The notes beneath the pieces were generated by a model. The model made no database searches, was not told the DNA's origin, and worked only from the letters and a program-made list of their open reading frames with translations. The translations under genes and the position numbers were made by a program. Below, in pieces: positions 1-9,018 of a DNA stretch of 64,000 nucleotides. Source of the stretch: Epithemia pelagica (Eukaryota > Bacillariophyta > Bacillariophyceae > Surirellales > Surirellaceae); assembly GCA_946965045.2 (NCBI GenBank), contig OX337235.1, forward strand, positions 2,737,928 to 2,801,927, read 5' to 3'. How positions within the stretch are numbered: the stretch's first letter is position 1; every line of letters begins with the position of its first letter.

Positions 1-1
1 G

Positions 2-1678
2 AAAGACGATCCTCTTAAACGTTTTGACGTACTACTTGAAACAATGAAAAGTTTGGGGCTTGAGCCCTCGGACGAAATTTATGAAACCATTATCGAAAGT
101 AACGCGCACTCTGAAACGAGGGAAGGTGCTCTCGTTGCCCATAGCCTTGTCGCGGACAAAATTCTGGACAAGGCGCGTCCTACCAAACCGAGATCCATGT
201 CAATGTACAGGGCAGTTTGCTCCTCCATCGAAGTTTGGCCCAGAGTCACCGACGCCTCTTCTGTCATTCGACACACAGAACTTGTAATTCGCAAATTCAC
301 TAACTGTCATATTCCGGGTGCTTTGCCCTTGAATGAGGGTGTACTTTTAGTGTATAACAAAGCAATTGAGTCAATGGCCATCGTCGGAAACGAAGAGTCC
401 TCCCGGAAAGCGGAAAAGTTCTTTGATATGATGAAGGACATAACCAACCCAAATGACGAATCTTTGTTTTGGTTAGCTGTAGCACTTGCAAAGGCTGGTC
501 GCTTTGTTAAGACCCATCACATTCTCGCATCAGCACCAACTCATACTTTTGCGGGATACCTTGGTCTTTTACGTGGGATGTCTGATTTGAATCACCCGCA
601 GCTACTTGTCGTAGCAGAAGATATACTAAACATGCTGAAGATGTCAGGAACAAATGGTGGAATAAGAGCAGACACGCAGACCTTCAACATGTTTCTTGAG
701 AGTCTTCTTGGAACAAATGATTTTTTAAATATGAACTGGTTGGGAAAGGCGTTGTTGTCGGTGGATGTTGTGGAATTTTTGAGAGCATCATGGGTCAGAG
801 GGGAATCTGACCGACGGCCTGATCGCCAATCCTATTCACATATTATAAGGTCCTGGGCAATGGTGGGGCAACCGAGTCTCGCTATGCACTGGTTGGAAGA
901 GATGCGGAATGATTTCGGTGCTGGTAGAACTGTGGCTGCACCTCACATTACGGAGTGCAACCACGTGTTAAAGGCTTACGCGAACTCTGCAAACAAAGAG
1001 GAGGGAGTGGTAGGGGCGCAGGATTTTCTTAAAACAATATCATCCATCCAATCGACTAATGGATTCTTGCGCCCAACTGAAACGAGCTACGAGCTAGTTC
1101 TCACTTGTTTGTGGAACAAGGGTGGACGTGAAGCAGCGCAACGAACAAAGGAACTGCTCGCTGAGATGAAAAATGGCGGCCTCAAACCAACCATTCAGTG
1201 TTATTTTCTCGCAATGACCTGTTGGGCTGCATGTCATTCTCCTGAACAGGTGGAAGACCTGTTGAACGAAATGCTCCTTGCTGTGAACGAGCTGCAGCCC
1301 ACGTTGAAGGCTTTCAATTGCGCTATCAATGCCTGGGCGATTTCGGGTCATCACCAAGGAGCAGCCAGAGGCGAACGGCTTTTGTCTCGCATGATGGACT
1401 TGCGAGAAAATGGTTTTGCTCACTTACAACCTGACGTAGACACGTATGCGTCTCTGGTGAAGGCGTATGCCGTCAGTGACCAAAGTGAAAATTCACAACG
1501 CGCTCAAGGACTGTTCATGAATATAAAGAAACTGGAAGAAGATGGCATGTTGGTCCACGAAGCGATGTACCATGAATTGCTGGCGGCATGGAAGCATTCA
1601 AAAAATGGCTCAAGGCATGATCTTATAGGCGTCATTGAGAGTCATATTGATCGACGTTCTGGAAACTTCCCCCAATAA
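2..1678 (+). CDS. Pentatricopeptide repeat (PPR) protein, 5' truncated by the window edge
   Basis: The reading frame is open from base 2, so the gene begins before the window; the ATG at 44 is internal to a PPR helix and is not the start. About 558 codons are visible, ending at TAA 1676-1678. The protein is a run of helical pairs typical of PPR proteins: stretches such as AFNCAINAWAISG and TYASLVKAYAVSD are the first helices of successive repeats, each followed by a helix of the type ERLLSRMMDL. PPR proteins bind organellar RNA and act in its processing, editing or translation. The targeting peptide would lie outside the window, so mitochondrial or plastid location cannot be read. No C-terminal DYW or SMR domain is seen. 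Confidence 0.85.
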   Translation, partial: KDDPLKRFDVLLETMKSLGLEPSDEIYETIIESNAHSETREGALVAHSLVADKILDKARPTKPRSMSMYRAVCSSIEVWPRVTDASSVIRHTELVIRKFTNCHIPGALPLNEGVLLVYNKAIESMAIVGNEESSRKAEKFFDMMKDITNPNDESLFWLAVALAKAGRFVKTHHILASAPTHTFAGYLGLLRGMSDLNHPQLLVVAEDILNMLKMSGTNGGIRADTQTFNMFLESLLGTNDFLNMNWLGKALLSVDVVEFLRASWVRGESDRRPDRQSYSHIIRSWAMVGQPSLAMHWLEEMRNDFGAGRTVAAPHITECNHVLKAYANSANKEEGVVGAQDFLKTISSIQSTNGFLRPTETSYELVLTCLWNKGGREAAQRTKELLAEMKNGGLKPTIQCYFLAMTCWAACHSPEQVEDLLNEMLLAVNELQPTLKAFNCAINAWAISGHHQGAARGERLLSRMMDLRENGFAHLQPDVDTYASLVKAYAVSDQSENSQRAQGLFMNIKKLEEDGMLVHEAMYHELLAAWKHSKNGSRHDLIGVIESHIDRRSGNFPQ

Positions 1679-2420
1679 CATCTTATCCGAGATCTGTACC
1701 CCAAAGATTGGATTCAATCACTGCTCTTCTTTCGTTTGCTTCAAGCTGTTTTGGGTCATGTTCGCGTGGACATGTGTGTGAGCCATGCCGGCATCATGGG
1801 GACTATTTACATCTAGCGCCAGGAATAATTTTTCGAGTCATTCAATCTGACTGGGACAAGAGCGGTAACATTACCAACATTATCAGTAACTCAAGGCGCA
1901 TTAGGTTCCATCACGGCACTAAGAGATGGAGAAGTCAGCCTGGAGGTGCTCTCCACCTGCTCTAGGTGGAGATACAATACATGGAAGGAGAGGTGCGGAG
2001 TGCGTAAGCCAACTCCGTGATGCGAACCTCAAGAAAGCAGACGTGAAAAGATTTTCTAGCCTACAAATGGGAGATACGTGCGTCTTTGTAAACATAACGG
2101 CAAGAGAAACTCCAATAACTTCTCCAAAATTATGGAGAGAACCTGTGGCAAGTTTCATTGTCCCAACGACCTAACACTCCTCTTTCTCGGTTTGTAAATT
2201 GGGTAAAACAAAACTCCAACTGCAAAAATGAAGGACAAGATCAGGGTAGCGTTCATTTTCCGTGGAAACATTGAGCCAACAACGAAATCCTTACTCGATC
2301 TATTCGGGTTGAGTATTGTCATCGAGCACACACAGCTGGCTAGCCAAGGGGAGGTTTTGATATTGGGTTTCGGAACTCGGAACTATTACTATCCGGGAAA
2401 ACAGTTTGAGGTTGTCCAGC
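1679..2420. other. Intergenic stretch
   Basis: No convincing gene. Short open frames at 1708-2174 and 2228-2482 lack recognisable protein character. The second could include an unrecognised 5' exon of the gene that follows. Confidence 0.4.
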
Positions 2421-4894
2421 ATGAGAGAGAAGCACATACCAAGAGAACCGACTGGAGAGGAAACACCGGTTGGAACAGCTAGAGGACAAACAACAACGAA
2501 GACTAAGCGTGGAGAGGGTGCAACAAGCGGCAATAGTATTTGCACACCGTCGTCGTCATCCTTTTCGTCCATCACCATTCATCCAGGACACCACAACATC
2601 TACCAGGAATCGACTCAAAAGGGATGTCGCACCAAGTCCCCTCCTTCCATCATATTGTCTTCTTCTTTGCCTGCATATTCAAGCGGGTGGCGGATGCGTT
2701 CAAGTGGTAAAAGTGGAACCGCAGACTTGCCACTGACAACCTGTTCCCCTTCTCCTACTGGCCAACCACGTCGTGCAAAGGGTAAGAAGACAAAAAATGT
2801 TGTGGTAATTGCTGATGGTGATCCTCCGGGGGAATGTTCCGGTGGTGCCGCCGTGACAATTTATTTGCCAACGACGATACCGGGGAAGAGCAAACCACGG
2901 GCACCTCAAATGTCCCGCAAGAAGCGAGGATCAAGAGGAGAGAAAGACGAAACAATATCAACCACAAAAAGCACACCGTCTGTTTCTAATGGCAGTCAAA
3001 GCCACGCGTCATCGATTGGAAAGAATAGCATCCCCTATGCGTTGTCATATGTGACAGGAGGACCACGCTCACCCTCATCCCAAGAGCATCTATGGGCAAT
3101 GACAACTTCTTCGTCCTCGTGGGACAGAAAACCACCGTTATCTCCAATCCGAAAAGAGACTCGCTATAACACAAGCGAATCAAGTACACTCGCAACTGGC
3201 GCTCTGTCTAAAGGAAAGAAACGGGTCGAATGGAATCTGTCTCAACAAGAGCAACGGGGAGGAAGGAACACGAGTTTTGAAGCACCGAAAATAACTTCTC
3301 GAGGCGAATCACTCAAACACCGTTCCGAATCAATCTTAATCCCCTATTCAGACAACCGGAACTCGTTGGGCCCTACCGCCATTGTACCTCCCATCTCTCA
3401 CGAAAATCGATGGTGGTCACAGACAACCACTCTCCAACGATCACCCTGTAGCAATGAAACCAAGAGTAAGGACAATATAGCGAGGGTAGAACACAGGCGG
3501 CAAATTGATTTACCAGCCAGCCGCAACATCAAACTACCAGTCGACCCCCTTTTCACCAGATTGATAGTAAGCTCCAAGCACAAAATGGGTAGCGTGAACA
3601 GCCGTCGTCGGGATGATCACAATCATCCTAAGGTCCATATGGAGGCACCTTTCGGGAAGTCCTCCGTGAAGCCTTCGTCTAGCTCTAAAGCCCTGAAACA
3701 AACCGCTTTCGAACAGTCCCCAATCAAAGCTTCGTCCAGCTCCAAAGCCATGAAACAAGAAGACAAAAAGATTTCTCTTTCTTCTTCTTCTTCTCCTTCT
3801 TCTTCCCGTCGTCATGTTGAAGTTCCTGGTTTGTCGTCTGTCGCCAGTGACACGAAAAGCTTGGACTCCACCAGCGCCAAGGACAGCATGAAAAGAGAGG
3901 GTGAGGCAGGTTTCGCGATTCACCTGAAGTCGCGAAAAGATCTCCTTACCAACAGTACTCGCCACCATATTCAGAACGGCAATGTTGTTCCAACAAACAC
4001 AGCTCCTATCAGCGGTCGTCGTTCTTATCATCGTCGCGATGGTACGTTGGACCGTCCTACGTTGCGACTCTCTGGCTCACGGTTCTCTCCGTCAGCTCTT
4101 CGTCGTCATCAGCGCATTCGTATGGTTCCGTTGGCGGCACCATCACTTGCGAGTCCTCTTTGACAGACCACATCTCCCTGAATTCTACAAGTTGTCGTAA
4201 GAAAGAAAGACAACTTGGGTCCTTCCCCACAGAGCCACTGATAATCCCTCGTGCAATCCAAGTCCAAACCAAGTCAAGGAAAACCGTAACTTCACGAAAC
4301 GAGCCTTCCCACAATTACTTAAACAGAATCATGAAAAAGAAGAACGCGGTTAATGAAGTGGGAATAGAGGAGCACGAGCTCTTGCACAATTCGGTCGATT
4401 TGACGTTGGTATCATCAGATGCTCCCTCGTCTTCTTCATCCTCTTTTTCGTATGCTCCCTCTCCCGATCGACACGATGATGCTGGCGACAGTCAGGGGTC
4501 CTGGTCAACAGCGACCGCGACTTTGTCAGGTTCCGTATCAGATCAGTGGTTCAGTGTGAGTGACACAAGGACTCGTAGTTACGATCGCCATAGTGTTTCT
4601 AGAGGTGAAGGTGAAGTCGACGGTGGTGATTCTTGCTCGGCTCATCAAGTGGTCCTCGATGTTTGGGAACCTGCTCAGGAAGTTGATTTCGAATGTCTGG
4701 GAAGCCGGACAGTACAGTATCCCGATGAAGTCAGTACAGTCCAGAACACTACCAGGAACATGTCGATCGATCACTCTCATGTCCATACATCTTCGGCCAA
4801 TAATGTTAATCTCCCTTATGAAAGAGAGCAAAAGAAAGAGGGTGAACGGGCGTCATCACATATACACTCAGCAAGGCAAGACGCTTTTTGTTGA
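2421..4894 (+). CDS. Ser/Thr/Lys-rich low-complexity protein, unknown function, one inferred intron
   Basis: Frame 1 runs from ATG 2421 to a stop at 4163 and ends in poor sequence, while an overlapping frame running to 4894 carries good low-complexity sequence (a run of serines, then AHSYGSVGG) from about 4085. A 71-nt GT-AG intron at 4042-4112 (donor GTACGT, acceptor TCATCAG) joins the two frames exactly and gives a protein of about 800 residues. The protein is basic and rich in Ser, Thr and Pro, with serine runs near residues 455-470 and in the second exon. It has no domain I recognise, no signal peptide and no membrane segment. Such composition suits a disordered regulatory or scaffold protein. 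The start is uncertain because an upstream exon is possible. A frameshift in place of the intron is the alternative. Confidence 0.5.
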
Positions 4895-5321
4895 AGCACG
4901 GTCCACGAAGCAAACTTGGTTTTGAAACATACTATATCCCGCTAGGAGGTTTTGACTTGAAACCATCGTAAGTTTACACAAGTACGGGTGCTTTCTGAAT
5001 AGTCAACCGTGGTGGCATGGTTTTTAAGTGGTCCCTAGTTATGTTTACATGTACGCCCGGTGTAGTTCATTTCATTAATGCAAATGGGATGTAGCATGAG
5101 TGCGTGTAGCTAGCGTTCAAAAATTGTTTCAAGGTATAAAAAGTAATGAAACGTTATCGTTGATATTGATAGAGAGATGCTCGTTGAAAAGTCCAAAGTT
5201 AGAATAGTGGATGGAGAAATGGGGGGGACTCATAATTGACCCCCAAATCCCAAATATACTCAGATTCTAATTATATCTTTAGTCTTTGTGTCATGTCATG
5301 AGTCACCAACGACGATGAACA
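4895..5321. other. Intergenic stretch, likely 3' and 5' flanks
   Basis: 427 bases, AT-rich, no gene seen. It separates two plus-strand genes and presumably holds the terminator of the first and the promoter of the second. No clear motif. Confidence 0.4.
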
Positions 5322-6422
5322 ATGAATGACCGATATAAGGCGATCAAGCATCGAGGCAAACTGAGACTCGCTATTTTTGTATGCTTATTTCCCGTTTTTG
5401 TTTTGAATGCTGTAAGAATACACCACCATGCCATGGACCAGAGCATGTCGGCGTTTCTTCCGTCATCGTTGTATCATGGCAACAAACCAGCTGTGGAACT
5501 GTATCCATCGCGTCTGAAACAAAGCCAATCTATATCTAAAGTGCAGAGAAATATGACACAAACCTTGTATTACTACAGTCATACTCGTGGTGACCGGCCA
5601 GGATCTGCAATCTTGGACATGCTAATGGCACATGCCTACGTATTCCTCCAAAATGCCACAACCACTGACAATTCGATCAGTTTGTACGGAGGTGCCTGCG
5701 GTGACACACCCTTTGTGACGCTCCCCAATCAGCAGAAGCTCATTCGTACTCTTGGACTAGAAACTGAATTGCCCTTTGCTTGTCCTAGTCAGCGCAATGA
5801 ACTTTCAAGTGCAAACAGACTCATATTGGAGTACAGCGACTATGATTCAATGGTTTCACAGACCTTTCGAGGAGCGTGGCTGGAACACATTCGCTCCAAA
5901 TCTCGTTGGGATACTCGACAAGAACAAGAACGCCATGGACGCCCTTGTCAAATTGTGGTCCATGTAAGACGAGGCGACGTGACTCTCTGCGGTAGCAAGT
6001 CAAGGCGGTATTTTCCAAACCAATACTACATACATTTGATTCAACAACACTTACCTCAAAACGGGAAAACCTGCAATGTTTCGATATTCAGCAACTTGCA
6101 AGACCCAAAAGCACATAATGCACACGAGCCTCGGGAACCGTGGCAAGACTTTTCTTCACGTGGCTACAACGTCTTTCTTGGGACGGATCTTGCAGCGACA
6201 TGGGAATCCATGATAACAGCCGATGTACTCATTTTGTCGAAATCGAGTTTTTCACATGTACCTGCCATGTTCAATACAATAGGAAAGATCGTGTACACGC
6301 CATACTGGACTTTGCCACTACCTGATTGGCACGTAGTGTCCGATCACACAAGGAGTCTTGCGCGTAAGGTGATGCGACAAACACGCAAAGAGTACTGTGC
6401 TAACTTTTCACCAACTCCATGA
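5322..6422 (+). CDS. Fucosyltransferase-like glycosyltransferase, type II membrane protein
   Basis: 366 residues, ATG 5322. The N-terminus has a short basic cytosolic tail and one hydrophobic segment (residues about 15-34, core LAIFVCLFPVFVLNAV), the signal-anchor layout of Golgi glycosyltransferases. Near residue 213 is HVRRGD, the HxRxGD motif that binds GDP-fucose in alpha-1,2, alpha-1,6 and O-fucosyltransferases. The following FSNLQDPKAHN, FLGTDLAATWESMITADVLILSKSSFSHVPAMF has the order of the later donor-binding motifs, where a D of a 'TAD.LI.S.SSFS' stretch is typical. Several N-x-S/T sequons are present. The likely role is transfer of fucose to a glycan or protein in the Golgi; which family (GT11, GT23 or relatives) cannot be settled by eye. 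Single exon. Confidence 0.75.
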   Translation: MNDRYKAIKHRGKLRLAIFVCLFPVFVLNAVRIHHHAMDQSMSAFLPSSLYHGNKPAVELYPSRLKQSQSISKVQRNMTQTLYYYSHTRGDRPGSAILDMLMAHAYVFLQNATTTDNSISLYGGACGDTPFVTLPNQQKLIRTLGLETELPFACPSQRNELSSANRLILEYSDYDSMVSQTFRGAWLEHIRSKSRWDTRQEQERHGRPCQIVVHVRRGDVTLCGSKSRRYFPNQYYIHLIQQHLPQNGKTCNVSIFSNLQDPKAHNAHEPREPWQDFSSRGYNVFLGTDLAATWESMITADVLILSKSSFSHVPAMFNTIGKIVYTPYWTLPLPDWHVVSDHTRSLARKVMRQTRKEYCANFSPTP

Positions 6423-6492
6423 CTCAACCCACGATGATGCCCCATGGAAATATCAAACCTATGTGATGGTTGGAAATATGTCCTAATATACC

Positions 6493-7922
6493 TTAGTTTG
6501 AAGTAAAGAATCCAAGCGATACCAAACTGCTCGATACAGCTTCATACGTCATGAATGTAATGGCCTGGCCTGGAACAATGCGAAGCAGTCGTGGTGTGAT
6601 CCCCTTCCAGAGAGCCAATAAGCCTTCTTCATGACCAATGACCATTGCGGCTTGCGCCATTCCAGTATACTTGGGAGCTTTGCCTGGAATGACAACCTGC
6701 TTTTGAAGCCGAGTCTGAGAAATGAAACCAAAGAGAAAGAAACCAAATTTCATTGAGCGCCGGAAGTGGTTGTTGGTACAGTTCCTTCTGTACACTATGC
6801 TCACCTTAACAACATCTAAAGGGTTATTTACTGATAGAACATGAATGAATAATCCATGAGTCAATGAGGATGTTGTTATGATACATTTCGTGTTCTCCGA
6901 CAAAACTTACCAAGAGGCCCAACCCCACCAGATAATCCACCAAGGACAAGTGACTGCCAATGTTGAATATGATCAGTTTGTTGCCACTGTAAGAGCCACT
7001 TTTTGGCTGCATTATAGCACGTGAAATTGACTGCTTGGTTGATTCCTTGACGAAGCATGGTTGGAACCAGTCCTTTATAAAGAGCACCAATGCCTTCTTC
7101 CCGAACAATAAGAAACGCTGTCTGAATGACATTTGTATATTTTCGATGTTGCATTTGTGACGGATCAATCATAGAATGATACTGGGATTGCAACCGAATT
7201 TTGCACACTTCAGCAGGTGTGACTACCACAATTGCTTCGGTCAAGCCCGAGGCCAATCCGGCCACAAAAGTTACTCGAGAAGTTTTTTCGCCATTGGTTT
7301 CCATTTTGGCAAACAAATCACGGTATTGTTCGAAGGACACGAATCGAATGGCCATTTTGGGAATAATTCCAGTATAAACGGCAGTCAACCCCTTGTACAA
7401 GGCAAAGACTCCTTCTCGTTGAATGATGCGATGGGCAGTTCCAAACGGTCCCAAGGACGCTGCCACTGGACCCTTGGAGGCCACCATTGATGGTTTGGCA
7501 ACCGTTTCTTTGGTCAATTGGGTTGCTGTCGAAGGAGAATGAAGATGCAAGCTGGGCTCATGAAGGCCCGCAACACCTGAAGTATGAATGGTCGCTGCAG
7601 TCCTTCCCACAAAGGGCTCTTGCAGGGAATGTTTGAAACGAAGTGCAGGCTCCACCAAAGAGTTTCTGACCTGAACGACAACTCGGTTGACCGAAACCTC
7701 TTGTTTTCGAAGCTGCATACGAGTCTACAAAGAACAGAGGCAGAAGGAATGTTGGAAACAGCACTCGTAGCTTTGAACCGACAAAAAGAATGTAACGGGC
7801 CATCTTACCTTTATGGTGTCCAGGGGATGACAAATGGATGACTCCACAAATCCGGCGCATCCCCCCGCAATTAAGTGCATCATGGGATGCTTTTTCTTTC
7901 GTTCTTGCTTGGAAGACGACAT
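6493..7922 (-). CDS. SFC1: Mitochondrial carrier, succinate/fumarate (SFC1) type, four exons
   Basis: Exons on the minus strand: 7922-7809, 7724-6911, 6830-6805 (26 nt) and 6714-6493, joined by GT-AG introns of 84, 80 and 90 nt; the joined CDS is 1,176 nt, 391 residues. Joining restores all three carrier signatures: HPLDTIKTRMQ across exons 1-2, TPAEVCKIRLQ in exon 2, and NNPLDVVKTRLQ across exons 2-4, each the P-x-D/E-x-x-K/R-x-K/R motif of the family. The segments GIIPKMAIRFVSFEQYR, ALYKGL and KGITPRLLRIVPGQAITF follow the yeast succinate/fumarate carrier closely, so exchange of cytosolic succinate for matrix fumarate is likely. The loop after the first repeat (about residues 50-130) is longer than in yeast. 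It sits in the inner mitochondrial membrane. The substrate is inferred from similarity recalled, not from a search. Confidence 0.88.
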
Positions 7923-9018
7923 GGCGTTCGGTCTATATCAAGACTGTGTGAAAACCTTTGGGAATGCCGATTTCCGGATCCTGTCGAACGAAACAAAAAA
8001 TAAGATTGCATGATTGTTGCATCAAGTTGATGGCAATCACCGATCACCACTCCTTTCCGACCGGGTGGGTCTCGAATTCGCCGTCGTGATGACGACGGGT
8101 GACGGCGACGCACCGATTTTGTTGACATCTCGCAGACACGATGTGCAAAAAGTGTCACCTTCTCTCTTGGGGGATTGCAATGGTCGGTTTGATCTTGATC
8201 ATGTCCCCCACGCACCGGTCATCCCTTGATGTCATGTACTCCGCTTGCGCTTATGCGCGAAAATTTCCGGGGCCAGGAAATCCCCAGCCACGAAGTCATT
8301 CTCACTAAGTTACAATTCTAAAATCAATTCATTACCTTATCGCTTGAGATTCAGATTTTTGAATTTTGGCGGTGGGGCCGAGTCCATTTCGTCGCATGAC
8401 CAATCGTGAAAAATTGATTCATGTGTCACTCCGTTCAAACCATTTGTGTGCCAACCAAGACTATTAAATAGGCTTCTTGGGTCATGCATTAAACTTTGTG
8501 ACATGCGTTAGGGCTTATCCGCTTATCTCAACGGAGTACGTTGCGGATCATTGCCAACCGTTGATTCTACGGTTTAATAGGGCCAGAGAGGTCTGAGACC
8601 ACCCGTATGTGCGATTGTAACCAAAATCAAACCTTGTTGGTTTTCCTAATTATTCTTGCCGAAAAACACACACCGGTCGAGTGTGCCTGCACCTTTGTCT
8701 TTGTTGTGCAACACAGAAGCAAAAAATGACCCCATCGTCGAAACTTTATCGAAGCCGTCGTGTTTGATCAACCTCCGTCGATCCTTATTCAGGAAGTTTA
8801 TCTTCTTAACTTGATGTTATCAAAAGATCGACAGGAAACTCTGCAATAACGAGAGGTCGCAAACGAAATATCTGCTGGCGGTGAATTTTGGTCTGTTTTC
8901 CTTTTTTGTGTCACGAAGGGTGCACCATCGAGAAAAACGGAAGGAAGAAACCGGGTCAAAGCTCGCTACCGTGTCGTTTTGAGTCTGACTTTGATCAATC
9001 AACAATCCATCCATAAAA
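7923..9018. other. Divergent intergenic region
   Basis: 1.1 kb between the carrier gene (minus) and the next gene (plus), so it should hold both promoters. No RNA gene, repeat or coding segment stands out. Confidence 0.4.

Noticed and set aside
2228-2482. 84-codon ORF before the Ser-rich gene
   Set aside because: No recognisable domain and it overlaps the next frame. It may be part of an upstream exon, but there is no splice evidence good enough to call it.
4042-4095. A 54-nt intron in the Ser-rich gene
   Set aside because: Its length is a multiple of three, so it would not move the frame to the one used downstream. The 71-nt version at 4042-4112 does.
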